Shown in pieces: positions 51,640 to 60,365 of a DNA stretch of 64,000 nucleotides (positions are counted from its first letter, which is position 1; every line of letters starts with the position of its first letter). A model generated the notes under the pieces. That model was not told where the DNA came from and made no database searches. It worked only from the letters and a program-made list of their open reading frames with translations. Source of the DNA: Adlercreutzia hattorii (GTDB lineage: Bacteria; Actinomycetota; Coriobacteriia; Coriobacteriales; Eggerthellaceae); contig NZ_AP022829.1 of assembly GCF_011405655.1 (NCBI RefSeq), positions 372,001-436,000 on the forward strand. The letters run 5' to 3'. A program made the position numbers and the translations under genes.

Positions 51640-52752
51640 GTGGACATCCTCATCATGATCGTCTGCGCCGTTATCAGCATCGGCTTCCTCGTGTTCATCC
51701 ACGAGGGCGGCCACTACCTGGCCGCTCGGGCCTTCGGCGTGCGCGTGACCGAGTTCATGCTGGGCCTGCCCGGCCCCTCCATCGGCTTCACGAAGGGCGA
51801 GACCCGTTATGGCGTCACGGCCGTGCCCCTCGGCGGCTACGCGAAGGTGTGCGGCATGGAGGCCGGCCCTTTGCAGCCGCACCTGCAGGAGGTGCTCGCG
51901 TCGCTTTACCGCCGCGGCACCGCCAACATGGAGGACGTGGCTCGCGACTGCGGCATCAGCGACGATGAAGCGTACAACGCCCTGGAAGAGCTGGTGGAAT
52001 GGGGCAGCGTCATCGGGCCTTCCAAGGCCGATCAGTACAACACCTACCGCGCCCCGCGCGTCACGCCCGGCAAGCGCGCTCTGAAGAAGGCGGCCGCGGC
52101 GGGGCTGCCGGCGCCCGCCTCCTACGAGCTGGGCCAAGCTCGCGAAGTGGCCGACCCCCATGCGCTTTACGAGTCCGAGTACCGCCAGCAGTACCGCTCG
52201 CTGCCCTTCTGGAAGCGTTCGGTCATCCTTCTGGCGGGCATTTTCATGAACCTGCTTTTCGCCATGCTCGTGTTCATTATCGTGTTCTCGATCATCGGCT
52301 TTCAGGTGCAGCATCCTGAAACGGGCGAGATCACGACCATCCATGCCTCGGTGCTGCAGGCGCTGCAGGCTGGCTTCATGTACATCGGCATGGTGATTCA
52401 GGCGGTCGTGGGCCTGTTCAACCCGGCTACGGCGGCTCAGACGGTGTCCGATTCCACCTCCATCGTTGGCATTGCCGTCATGTCGAAAGACTACTTCCAG
52501 GCGGGCCTTGTGGAGGCACTGGAGTTCATGGCTATGATCTCGGTCTCGCTGGGCATCATGAACCTGCTGCCCATCCCGCCACTCGATGGCGGCCGCTTCG
52601 TGGTGGAAATCTTCCAGAAGGGCACCCGCAAGACAGTGTCCCAGAAGGCCATGAACTATATGTCGCTGGCCGGTATGGCGCTCTTCCTCGGCTTCTTCGT
52701 CATCATGCTGAACCAGGACATCCAGCGGTTCGTCTTCGGGAATTGGGGCTAG
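51640..52752 (+). CDS. rseP: Site-2 metalloprotease RseP without PDZ, with a winged-helix-like insert
   Basis: A 370-residue intramembrane protease. HEGGH near residue 22 and LLPIPPLDGG near 310 supply zinc ligands. After PLGGYAKVCGMEAG comes an insert of about 85 residues (PLQPHLQEVLASLYRRGTAN, then DVARDCGISDDEAYNALEELVEWG) that looks like a winged helix, followed by LLAGIFMNLLFAML. The usual PDZ domain is not recognisable after this helix; a short hydrophobic stretch replaces it. It is expected to cleave membrane anti-sigma factors or remnant signal peptides. Location before ispG is conserved in many bacteria. Confidence 0.9.
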   Translation: MDILIMIVCAVISIGFLVFIHEGGHYLAARAFGVRVTEFMLGLPGPSIGFTKGETRYGVTAVPLGGYAKVCGMEAGPLQPHLQEVLASLYRRGTANMEDVARDCGISDDEAYNALEELVEWGSVIGPSKADQYNTYRAPRVTPGKRALKKAAAAGLPAPASYELGQAREVADPHALYESEYRQQYRSLPFWKRSVILLAGIFMNLLFAMLVFIIVFSIIGFQVQHPETGEITTIHASVLQALQAGFMYIGMVIQAVVGLFNPATAAQTVSDSTSIVGIAVMSKDYFQAGLVEALEFMAMISVSLGIMNLLPIPPLDGGRFVVEIFQKGTRKTVSQKAMNYMSLAGMALFLGFFVIMLNQDIQRFVFGNWG

Positions 52753-52761
52753 GGGTTTAAA

Positions 52762-52792
52762 CCTGTCGGACCCTCGCTGACTTCCTTGGGCG
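52762..52792 (+). repeat. Family B repeat, right part
   Basis: CCTGTCGGACCCTCGCTGAC then TTCCTTGGGCG, identical to the right arm and end at 6022-6052. It begins 10 bases after the rseP stop and lies just before a TATAAT box of ispG at 52803. Confidence 0.85.
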
Positions 52793-52802
52793 GATTCCAG
52801 AC

Positions 52803-52808
52803 TTATAA
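52803..52808 (+). promoter_or_regulatory. -10 box of ispG
   Basis: TATAAT 11 bases after the repeat end; TTCCTT within the repeat, 16 bases upstream, could act as a weak -35. This suggests the repeat contributes to an internal promoter. Confidence 0.5.
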
Positions 52809-52843
52809 TTGGTGAAAGATAACGGTTGGAAAGGAAGTGGTCC

Positions 52844-53914
52844 GTGACCAAGGAACTGAAGCCCCATGACCGCACGCGGCGCGTGATGGTGGGGGGCGTG
52901 CCGGTGGGCGGAGGCGCGCCGGTGGCAGTGCAATCGATGTTGAACGCCCCGGCCGACGATGTGGCCGCCAACCTCGCGCAGATCGAGGCGCTGGCCGAGG
53001 CTGGCTGCGAGATCGTGCGCATGGCCATTCCGCGCCGAGACTGCCTGGACACCTTCGAAGCCGTGTGCGTCGCGTCACCCTTGCCCGTGGTGGCCGACAT
53101 CCACTTCGACGCCCGCATCGCCATCGAGGCGGCGGCCCGCGGGGCGGCCAAGTTGCGCATCAACCCGGGCAACATCGGCGGCCTGGAAGCCACCCGCGAG
53201 GTCATCGCCGCCGCGGCCGCCTCGCACATCCCCATCCGCATCGGCGTGAACGCCGGCTCGCTGGATGACGCCATCGCAGCTCGCCAAGATCTCACGCTGC
53301 CTGAGAAGCTGGTGGCCTCGGCCACGGAATACGTGCGCTTCTTCGAAGATGAGTGCAACTTCCACGACATTGCCGTGTCGGCCAAGGCCCACGACGTGCA
53401 GACTACCATCGACACCTATCGCCTGCTGGCGGCCGAGCTGCCCGAGGTGCCGCTGCACATCGGCGTCACCGAGGCTGGCACCGCTTTCCAGGGCATCATC
53501 AAAAGCGCGTGTGGCCTGGGCGTCCTTTTGGAAGAGGGTATCGGCGACACGATGCGCATCTCGCTCACGGACGATCCCGTGGTGGAAGTGCGGGCTTGCT
53601 GGACGCTGCTCGGCGCACTTGATTTGCGCCGCCGCAGCCCCGAGCTCATCAGCTGCCCCACCTGCGGGCGCTGCCAGGTGAACCTCATCGGGCTCGCGCA
53701 AGAGGTGGAGCAGCGACTTGCCACGGTGGACAAGCCGGTGAAAGTGGCGGTCATGGGATGCGTGGTGAACGGCCCGGGCGAAGCCGCCGATGCCGATATC
53801 GGGGTGGCTTGCGGAGCGGGCGCGGGGGTTGTTTTCTCCCATGGTAAAATCGTCCGCAAAGTGCAAGAGTCGGAAATTGTTTCTGCCCTTATGGAGGAGT
53901 TGGAGAACCTATGA
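52844..53914 (+). CDS. ispG: 4-hydroxy-3-methylbut-2-en-1-yl diphosphate synthase
   Basis: A 356-residue MEP-pathway iron-sulfur enzyme. VPVGGGAPVAVQSMLN, VADIHFD, LRINPGNIG and the [4Fe-4S] ligands CPTCGRC and GCVVNGPGEA are visible. GTG 52844 follows GGAAAGGAA; the earlier 52826 start is unlikely. It ends ATGA on proS. Confidence 0.96.
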   Translation: MTKELKPHDRTRRVMVGGVPVGGGAPVAVQSMLNAPADDVAANLAQIEALAEAGCEIVRMAIPRRDCLDTFEAVCVASPLPVVADIHFDARIAIEAAARGAAKLRINPGNIGGLEATREVIAAAAASHIPIRIGVNAGSLDDAIAARQDLTLPEKLVASATEYVRFFEDECNFHDIAVSAKAHDVQTTIDTYRLLAAELPEVPLHIGVTEAGTAFQGIIKSACGLGVLLEEGIGDTMRISLTDDPVVEVRACWTLLGALDLRRRSPELISCPTCGRCQVNLIGLAQEVEQRLATVDKPVKVAVMGCVVNGPGEAADADIGVACGAGAGVVFSHGKIVRKVQESEIVSALMEELENL

Positions 53915-55671
53915 CCCAGATTCTGCGTATGAGCAACCTGTACGCCCCCACCCTGAAGGAAGACCCGTCGGACGCCGACATCGACAGCGCGCGCCTGCTT
54001 CTGCGCGCGGGCATGCTGCGCAAGGCGGCATCGGGCCTGTACACGTTTCTGCCCTTGGGCTTCCGCGTGCTGAAGAAGATCGAGAACATCGTGCGCGAGG
54101 AGATGGATGCCTCTGGCGCTCAGGAGATCCTCATGCCCGTGCTGCAGCCGGCGGAGCTGTGGGAGGAGAGCGGCCGTTTGAACGATTACGGCCCCGAGCT
54201 CATGCGTCTTGTCGACCGCCACAACCGCGAGATGTGCCTTGGCCCCACCCATGAGGAGATCATCGTGGCGCTTGTGCGCAACGAGTTGCGCTCCTACAAG
54301 GAGCTGCCCCAGAACCTCTACCAGATCCAGACGAAGTACCGCGACGAGATCCGCCCGCGCTTCGGCCTGCTGCGCTCCCGCGAGTTCGTCATGAAGGACG
54401 CCTACAGCTTCAACGCCACCCAGGAGTCGCTGCAGGAGACCTACGACGAGATGGGCCGTGCCTACGGTGCCATTTGCGAGCGCTGCGGTCTGGACTACCG
54501 CGAGGTGGAGGCCGATGGCGGCCAGATCGGCGGCAAGGTGACCACCGAGTTCATGGCGCTGGCCGAATCGGGCGAGGCCGACCTGGTGTACTGCTCGTGC
54601 GGCTATGCGGCCGATGCCGAGGCCGGCGCGTGCCTGGCCCGCCCCACGCTGTACGAAGTGGACGCCATGGAGAAGATCGCTACGCCCGACGTGCACACTA
54701 TCGCCGAGCTGGCCGCGTTCCTGAACATCCCCGAGTCCTCCACGGTGAAGGCTTTGTCCGGCAAGGACGCCGAGGGCAACCTCGTGTGTCTGTTCATCCC
54801 CGGCGACCACGAGCTGAACGAGCTCAAGATCGAGGGTCTCGTGCCCGGCTTCACGCTGCTGACCGACGAGGAGATGCTCGCCTTCGGTCTGTGCAAGGGA
54901 TCCATGGGCCCGGTGGGGCTGCCCGAGGGCGCTCGCGTCATCGCCGCTACCAGCTTGCAGGCCATCCCGCAGTGGGTAGTGGGCGCCAACGAGGACGGCT
55001 ATCACTACGTGGGTGCACGTCTGGGCGAGGATTTCCAGGTGGACGAGTGGGCCGATCTGGCCACGGTGAAGCCCGGCGATTGCTGCCCTACGTGCGGACT
55101 TCCGTTGGAAGGCGCTCGCGGCATCGAGGTGGCCCAGATCTTCCAACTCGGCGACAAGTACTCCCGTGCCATGGGCGCCACCTTCATGGACGAGGACGGC
55201 GAGGAGAAGCCCTTCATCATGGGCTGCTATGGTGTGGGCATCTCTCGCACGCTGGCCGCCATCGTCGAGCAGCATCACGACGAGCACGGCATCATGTGGC
55301 CGCTTTCCGTGGCACCGGCCCATATTTGCGTGGTGCCGCTCACGGTGGGCGACAACGAGGTGCAGCCCATGGCCGAGAAAATCGCGAAGGATCTGGCCGA
55401 GCTCGGCTTCGAGGTGGTCATCGACGACCGTGACGAGCGCGCCGGCGTGAAGTTCAACGACGCCGACCTCATCGGCTGGCCCGTGCAGATCGTCGTGGGC
55501 AAGCGCGGCCTGAAAGAGGGCAAGGTGGAGATGAAGCTGCGTCGCACGGGCGAGAAGAAGGAAGTAGCGCTGGACGCTCTGGCCGAGATGATGGGCTTTG
55601 CCCGCCGCGCCATGCGCGACAACGTCCTGCACGGTGCCGGTACCGGCGCCTTCGCCGCTATTTTCGGGTAA
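53911..55671 (+). CDS. proS: Prolyl-tRNA synthetase
   Basis: A 586-residue class II synthetase of the bacterial ProS type. SGLYTFLPLGFRVLKKIENI is motif 1, RDEIRPRFGLLRSREFVMKDAYSF motif 2 and GCYGVGISRTLAAI motif 3. An INS editing domain (about residues 240-380, with STVKALSGKDAEGN) and an anticodon-binding domain follow. Its ATG overlaps the ispG stop. Confidence 0.97.
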   Translation: MTQILRMSNLYAPTLKEDPSDADIDSARLLLRAGMLRKAASGLYTFLPLGFRVLKKIENIVREEMDASGAQEILMPVLQPAELWEESGRLNDYGPELMRLVDRHNREMCLGPTHEEIIVALVRNELRSYKELPQNLYQIQTKYRDEIRPRFGLLRSREFVMKDAYSFNATQESLQETYDEMGRAYGAICERCGLDYREVEADGGQIGGKVTTEFMALAESGEADLVYCSCGYAADAEAGACLARPTLYEVDAMEKIATPDVHTIAELAAFLNIPESSTVKALSGKDAEGNLVCLFIPGDHELNELKIEGLVPGFTLLTDEEMLAFGLCKGSMGPVGLPEGARVIAATSLQAIPQWVVGANEDGYHYVGARLGEDFQVDEWADLATVKPGDCCPTCGLPLEGARGIEVAQIFQLGDKYSRAMGATFMDEDGEEKPFIMGCYGVGISRTLAAIVEQHHDEHGIMWPLSVAPAHICVVPLTVGDNEVQPMAEKIAKDLAELGFEVVIDDRDERAGVKFNDADLIGWPVQIVVGKRGLKEGKVEMKLRRTGEKKEVALDALAEMMGFARRAMRDNVLHGAGTGAFAAIFG

Positions 55672-55680
55672 GACAGCATT

Positions 55681-55794
55681 CCGCCGTTGCCGACGCAACG
55701 GCGGGAACGTCGATGCTGCGGTTCCGACAGGCACCTGGCCTTGCCTTTCAGCGCTTTCCCTCACAGCCGCAAGGCTGCTCGGCCGTGCTTCAAG
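55681..55794 (+). repeat. Family B repeat, left part, after proS
   Basis: A perfect 10-bp hairpin CCGCCGTTGC/GCAACGGCGG at 55681-55704, then GCTGCGGTTCCGACAGGCAC shared with 5927-5950 and CTGGCCTTGCC. The right arm is not present. It starts ten bases after the proS stop. Confidence 0.75.
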
Positions 55795-55848
55795 GCACTA
55801 AAAGCTTCTACGGTCGCTATTTATCTAGAGAAAACACCTGATCAGAGC

Positions 55849-55878
55849 CCCTGTCAAAGACTTTTGGCAGGGGTTTTC
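55849..55878 (+). terminator. Terminator of the rseP-ispG-proS operon
   Basis: CCCCTG(T)CAAA, GAC, TTTTG(G)CAGGGG, then TTTTCG. Confidence 0.88.
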
Positions 55879-55958
55879 GTTGGCTGTAGGGTTGTGCCAA
55901 AGGGTTTTGGTGGTACGCTGCGGCGTGTCATGTCACTCTGATCGCGAAAGGACGCGTT

Positions 55959-56573
55959 GTGGAACTCAAGGAGCATCTCAAGGAGCATCGGAACCGGCTG
56001 GGGCTGTCCCAGGAGGACGTGGCCGAGCGCATTTTCGTATCGCGCCAGACCATTTCCAATTGGGAGACTGACCGCACCTACCCCGATGTGCAGAGCCTTC
56101 TGCTGCTCAGCGAGATCTTCGGCACGTCCATCGATGAGCTCGTGAAAGGAGACGTGGCAACGATGGAAAAGGCGATTGAGAACGATTGGAAGACCATGAG
56201 CCGCCTGACGGTGGCAGCTTGGGCGCTTGTGGGCGTCGGGTTGGTGTGCGTGACGGTGGGGTTCGCGGTGCCCACGGCCCCCTCCTCGCTCATGCCGAAG
56301 TGCACCGAGAGCGAGGTACTGGGAATTGTGCTGTTTCTTGCGCTGTGGGTTTTAGGATGTATTCTGCTCGGCATGGTGGAGTCGATGAAGAAGAAGTACG
56401 ATCTGGTCACCTATCGCGACATTGTGGCGTACTCCCGCGGCGAGGAGCCGGTGCGCGACAACGAGGCCTTCGGACGCAAGCACCCGGTAGCTTCGGCCGG
56501 CCTGAAAATGGGGGTAAGCGCCGTGTCGGGGTTCGTGGTGGCCTACGTGGTCTTGAAGCTGATCCTGGGATAG
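55959..56573 (+). CDS. HTH-Xre regulator with C-terminal membrane segments
   Basis: A 204-residue protein. HTH_3 domain in residues 5-62 (SQEDVAERIFVSRQTISNWE), then three hydrophobic segments (about 83-105, 121-143, 183-203). GTG 55959 with GCGAAAGGA upstream. Membrane-tethered regulators of this build are common in Gram-positive bacteria; ligand unknown. Confidence 0.88.
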   Translation: MELKEHLKEHRNRLGLSQEDVAERIFVSRQTISNWETDRTYPDVQSLLLLSEIFGTSIDELVKGDVATMEKAIENDWKTMSRLTVAAWALVGVGLVCVTVGFAVPTAPSSLMPKCTESEVLGIVLFLALWVLGCILLGMVESMKKKYDLVTYRDIVAYSRGEEPVRDNEAFGRKHPVASAGLKMGVSAVSGFVVAYVVLKLILG

Positions 56574-56682
56574 CACCCGCGAACGAGCGAATGCGAGCGC
56601 ACGGGCGCGCAGGCGCGCGCAGGGCGCACGGCTGCGAGCAATCATTCGCGGCAGATTCCCTAACCAAATCAATCAACCTTTG

Positions 56683-56708
56683 ACGGGGCGGTAACGGTGC
56701 CGCCCCGT
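56683..56708 (+). terminator. GC hairpin upstream of phasin-like gene
   Basis: ACGGGGCGG and CCGCCCCGT pair across eight bases, without a T-run. Possibly a weak terminator for the HTH gene. TATAGT at 56736 is a candidate -10 for the next gene. Confidence 0.4.
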
Positions 56709-56781
56709 TGGCATACGTGGGGCGGGGGCGCTCGTATAGTAGAGGGTGCGAAATCACCGTCGAGATAAGGGAGGCCCCGAA

Positions 56782-57294
56782 ATGACGACGATTGCCGATG
56801 GATTGAAGGACGTGTTCCTGGCTGGTGTGGGCGCCATGGCGCTCGGCGCCGAGAAGACCCAGGAGCTGGTGGAGCAGCTTATCGCCAAGGGCGAGATCAC
56901 CGTGGAGCAGGGCAAGGCCATCAACTCCGAGGTGCTGAAACAGGCTCAGGCCACCGCCGAGCGCGTGGGCCAGCAGGCCCAGACCGCGGTCGGCGAGGCA
57001 GCCCGTGAGGCTCAGGCGGCCGCGAGCCACCTGAACGATCAGGCCAAGACGGCCGCGGTGTTGGCTCACGAGCAGACCGAGGCTGCCGTGTCCATGGCGC
57101 GCTCGCAAGCTGAGATGGCTGCCGATGCGGTCAAGAAGGCGACCGAGGGCGCCAAGAAAGACTCTGCTGATTTCGCCACAGCGCTGAAGCACGACGTGCT
57201 GGAAGCGCAGATGGCCATGATGACCCCCGAGCAGCGCGCCGAGTTCGCCAAGAAGGCCGCCGAAATCGCCGCCCGCGATGCGAAAGCGGAATAG
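56782..57294 (+). CDS. Phasin-like Ala-rich coiled-coil protein
   Basis: A 170-residue all-helical protein. It begins TIADGLKDVFLAGVGAMALG, then has long Ala/Gln/Glu helices with no Pro or membrane segment. This pattern fits phasin-family and PhaI-like proteins, but polymer-granule genes are not in the window, so a general scaffold or stress role is as likely. ATG 56782 with AAGGGAGG upstream. Confidence 0.65.
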   Translation: MTTIADGLKDVFLAGVGAMALGAEKTQELVEQLIAKGEITVEQGKAINSEVLKQAQATAERVGQQAQTAVGEAAREAQAAASHLNDQAKTAAVLAHEQTEAAVSMARSQAEMAADAVKKATEGAKKDSADFATALKHDVLEAQMAMMTPEQRAEFAKKAAEIAARDAKAE

Positions 57295-57340
57295 CTGGCA
57301 GGAAATCTTGCCCCGCAGCTCTTCATTTAGGAACAGAAAA

Positions 57341-57367
57341 AGGAACCCGCATGTCGCGGGTTCCTTT
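57341..57367 (+). terminator. Terminator after the phasin-like gene
   Basis: AGGAACCCGC, ATGTC, GCGGGTTCCT, then TTT. Confidence 0.88.
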
Positions 57368-57824
57368 CATAGGGAGGGCTGTAGAGCGCCTTCTACCAGG
57401 TGCTGTTGTGCAGATTCTTGCCGAGCAGATAGCCGAAGGTGGTGCAGGCGCCCGCCAGCGGCAATCAACCGGGAAATGCAATTGCAAAACGAGTAGCGTA
57501 AACCTGTCAAAGTAAGTGGAATACCTGGCAAAGATATGTTTCACAGCAAGCAGGAGCTCATCGATCTCGTGCTCTTCGGCTCAGGCGTGATGTAAAGGGG
57601 CGTTACTCAAGTGAGCTTTAGTAAAGTCGGTTTGAGCGATTGGCTTGTTCGGCTTCCACTCATGCAGCTGGATGATCGGGGCGCGGATGAGGCTGTGCGC
57701 CGGGGTGTCGCTCGGGCGACGGCCAGCGTTGATTTGGCGTGATTGGGCGTGCGGCTTCAGAAGGGCCGCAGGGCCGTGGTAAACTTCTCGATTACCATTG
57801 AACTACTACGACGAAAGCGATTCC
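57368..57824. other. Gene-poor stretch with small fragments
   Basis: Minus strand 57392-57463 reads LAGACTTFGYLLGKNLHNST then W and stop, a C-terminal-like fragment preceded by a stop. Plus strand 57537-57595 reads MFHSKQELIDLVLFG..., which resembles the end of a TetR-type HTH, followed by a stop. Neither is a whole gene. The rest holds the promoter region of rlmB. Confidence 0.3.
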
Positions 57825-58577
57825 ATGGCTGATTTCATTGAAGGCAAGCGTCCTGTCATTGAGGCGCTGCGCACCCACGTGCCGCTGAAGTACATCCTCA
57901 TGGCCGACAACCTGAGCCAGGGCGACAGCTTGGTGCGCGACATCCAGCGCAAGGCGAAGAACCTGGACGTGCCTATTAAGAAGGTATCGAAGAAGAAGCT
58001 CGACGAGATTTCCGAGCGCGGTAGCCACCAGGGCGTCATGGCTGAGGCGGCTCCGTTCAACTACGTGAACATGACGACGATTCTGGACGCGGCGAAGCAG
58101 TCGGCCGAGGAGCACGACGGCCGCGCGCTCATTGTGGTGCTCGACCACATCACCGATGCCGGCAACTTGGGGGCCATCGCCCGTTCGGCCGAGTGCGTGG
58201 GCGCTTCCGGCATTGTCATTCCCAACAAGCGCGCCGCCCGCGTGACCGCCGCCACCTACAAAAGCTCGGCCGGGGCTATCTCGCACATTCCCGTCACCCA
58301 GGTGGCGAACCTCGTGAGCACCATCGAGCGTCTGAAGGACGAGGGCTTCTGGGTGGCCGCCGCCACGGAGCACGCCTCCGATCTCATTTGGCAGTCGAAC
58401 CTCAAGGGCAAGATCGCGCTCGTGATGGGCAACGAGGGTGAAGGCGTGTCGCGCCTTGTGCTGGAGAACTGCGATTTCGGCGTGAAGCTGCCCCAGGTGG
58501 GAGAGATTTCCTCACTGAATGTGGCCCAGGCCTCCACCGCCTGCATGTACGAGTGGCTGCGCCAGAACTGGGAATAG
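57825..58577 (+). CDS. rlmB: 23S rRNA 2'-O-methyltransferase RlmB-like (SpoU family)
   Basis: A 250-residue SPOUT enzyme. The N-terminal substrate-binding domain begins IEGKRPVIEALR. Motif 1 reads DHITDAGNLGAIARSAE, motif 2 ALVMGNEGEGVS and motif 3 LPQVGEISSLNVAQASTA. ATG 57825 is preferred; GACGAAAG lies upstream. Confidence 0.93.
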   Translation: MADFIEGKRPVIEALRTHVPLKYILMADNLSQGDSLVRDIQRKAKNLDVPIKKVSKKKLDEISERGSHQGVMAEAAPFNYVNMTTILDAAKQSAEEHDGRALIVVLDHITDAGNLGAIARSAECVGASGIVIPNKRAARVTAATYKSSAGAISHIPVTQVANLVSTIERLKDEGFWVAAATEHASDLIWQSNLKGKIALVMGNEGEGVSRLVLENCDFGVKLPQVGEISSLNVAQASTACMYEWLRQNWE

Positions 58578-58592
58578 GCCGCAGATCGAATC

Positions 58593-59135
58593 ATGGCCAA
58601 GCAACGCAAGAGGCTCCTCATCGTTGACGGGTACAACGTGCTGCGGTCGGGCAGTCGCTACCGGTGGCAGCCGCGGGCCGATGAGGACTACACTGACGAT
58701 TTCTTCAACACTGCTCGCGAGCGGCTCATCAACGACGTGGCGAACTACGCCGGGCGCGATATGGGCGCCATCATCGTGTTCGACGCCGCCGACAACGAGC
58801 TCTCGGAAGGCTCGCGCACGAAGATCGGCGGCGTCCAGGTGATCTTCTCGCCGGCGGGACAGTCGGCCGACAAGGTCATCGAGAAGCTGGCCTATGACGC
58901 GGGAAAGCGCGGCGTGGAGACTATGGTGGTCACGAGCGACGCGGCCATTCAGGACACGGTGTTCGGCGGCGGCGTCGATCGCATGAGCGCCGACGGCTTC
59001 TCCCATGAGATGGGCGAGTACTACGAAGATGCGCGTTTGGATGACACCCCGAAGGTGGCGCGCAAGAACACCGTCGCCGAGCGCATCCCCGCTGACACCC
59101 TGGCGCGCCTGAAGGCACTGCGGGACGGCCGCTAG
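58593..59135 (+). CDS. NYN/PIN-like nuclease, YacP family
   Basis: A 180-residue protein with LLIVDGYNVL (Asp of the PIN fold), IIVFDAADNE and MVVTSDAAIQD. YacP (Rae1) in Bacillus is a ribosome-associated endoribonuclease. The gene follows rlmB by 15 bases, the order often seen elsewhere. Confidence 0.9.
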   Translation: MAKQRKRLLIVDGYNVLRSGSRYRWQPRADEDYTDDFFNTARERLINDVANYAGRDMGAIIVFDAADNELSEGSRTKIGGVQVIFSPAGQSADKVIEKLAYDAGKRGVETMVVTSDAAIQDTVFGGGVDRMSADGFSHEMGEYYEDARLDDTPKVARKNTVAERIPADTLARLKALRDGR

Positions 59136-59308
59136 CGAGCGCGAATGCTGCCGTGCGTGTGGTGACCGCTGGGGTATTTTCCCAGTTCAGCGCTTCCGCA
59201 ACCAATAATTGCGGAAAATGACAACGCGAATTGGTTCCGTGGCAAAGAGGTTTTCGGTAGGCTCCAAGGCGTTTTTGAGAGGCAATCGCAGAAGAAAGGC
59301 AGCACACC

Positions 59309-60262
59309 ATGAATGTCGAAATCGCCGAGCGCTTGGCCGCGCGCCGAAAGCTTGCAGGGCTGTCGCAGGAGGCCCTCGCAGAGAAGTTGGGCGTGTCGCG
59401 CCAGGCTGTTTCCAAATGGGAGCGCTCAGAGTCGTCGCCTGACACCGACAACCTCATTGCCCTGGCGAAGCTCTACGGGGTGTCGCTGGATGAGCTTCTG
59501 TACGTGGACGAGTCCATTGAGGATGATGTGGCCTTTGAGGCCGCCGACCGCGCGGAGGCGCGCGGCGCGAGCAGGGTTGTCGTCGCGGAAGCTTCGGAAG
59601 AGACGGCTTCGCCAGAGGGCGGTGGCGTTGGCGATGCATGTGATGCCGAGACAGCCGAGGGCGTTGACTTCGAAAAGGAGGGCCGCGGCAAGGTGCACTT
59701 CGGGCCCGGTGGCATTCACGTGGACGACGGCAAGGACCATGTGCACGTGTCCTGGGCCGAGGGCGTGCACGTGGTCGACCGCCACGGCGAAGAGGTGCAC
59801 GTCGGTTGGGACGGCGTGCGCGTCAACACGACGGATCCGGAGGTGGCAGAGCATATCTTCACGCGCGACAATCCTTTCGGGGTGTCGCCCGATGACTTCA
59901 ATGCCGAGCGAGCTAAAAAGTGGCTGAAGTTTCCCTTTTGGGCGTTGGTGATTGTGGCGTATCTTGCCTTCGGTATGCTCAGCGGTATCTGGGGGCCGAC
60001 GCTGTTTCTGCTGTTCCTCATTCCGGTGTATTACGTTGTGGGCGCGGCAGTCGCATCTCGCCGCATCGCTCCCATGCTGTGCGCGCTGTATCCTATTGGT
60101 GCGATCGCCTGGTTCCTTTGGATGACCTTCGTCGATGTTCATTGGCATGGCCCCGCTTGGGTCATCTTCCTCACGATTCCGCTCGTGGAGGTCATCATCG
60201 TCCAGCTCTCCAAATGGTGGAACGCCCGCAAGGGCAACGATGCCAAGGGCGACGTCGCCTAG
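59309..60262 (+). CDS. HTH-Xre regulator with four C-terminal membrane segments
   Basis: A 317-residue protein. HTH (residues 5-62) reads LAARRKLAGLSQEALAEKLG and VSRQAVSKWERSE. A low-complexity stretch and a His/Val/Gly-rich repeat region (KVHFGPGGIHVDDG, HVSWAEGVHVVDRHGE) follow, then four hydrophobic segments from residue 210. Its N-terminus is nearly the same as that of the regulator at 61890. Confidence 0.88.
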   Translation: MNVEIAERLAARRKLAGLSQEALAEKLGVSRQAVSKWERSESSPDTDNLIALAKLYGVSLDELLYVDESIEDDVAFEAADRAEARGASRVVVAEASEETASPEGGGVGDACDAETAEGVDFEKEGRGKVHFGPGGIHVDDGKDHVHVSWAEGVHVVDRHGEEVHVGWDGVRVNTTDPEVAEHIFTRDNPFGVSPDDFNAERAKKWLKFPFWALVIVAYLAFGMLSGIWGPTLFLLFLIPVYYVVGAAVASRRIAPMLCALYPIGAIAWFLWMTFVDVHWHGPAWVIFLTIPLVEVIIVQLSKWWNARKGNDAKGDVA

Positions 60263-60301
60263 GGCTTGCAGTAAGCCAAGCAAGATTCCGTGGCGTATCT
60301 T

Positions 60302-60323
60302 AGATATCTCTGGAGAGATATCT
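60302..60323. promoter_or_regulatory. Operator 1 of the toxin-antitoxin operon
   Basis: Perfect 10-bp arms AGATATCTCT and AGAGATATCT around GG. It precedes a TGCTATACT extended -10 box at 60326-60333. Confidence 0.75.
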
Positions 60324-60339
60324 ATGCTATACTTCTGGA

Positions 60340-60360
60340 AGTATCTCTGGAGAGATAGGT
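60340..60360. promoter_or_regulatory. Operator 2 of the toxin-antitoxin operon
   Basis: AGTATCTCT, GG, AGAGATA, sharing TATCTCTGGAGAGATA with operator 1. Its centre is about 38 bases from that of operator 1. It lies just before the toxin ATG and overlaps the transcription start region. Confidence 0.7.
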
Positions 60361-60365
60361 AAACC

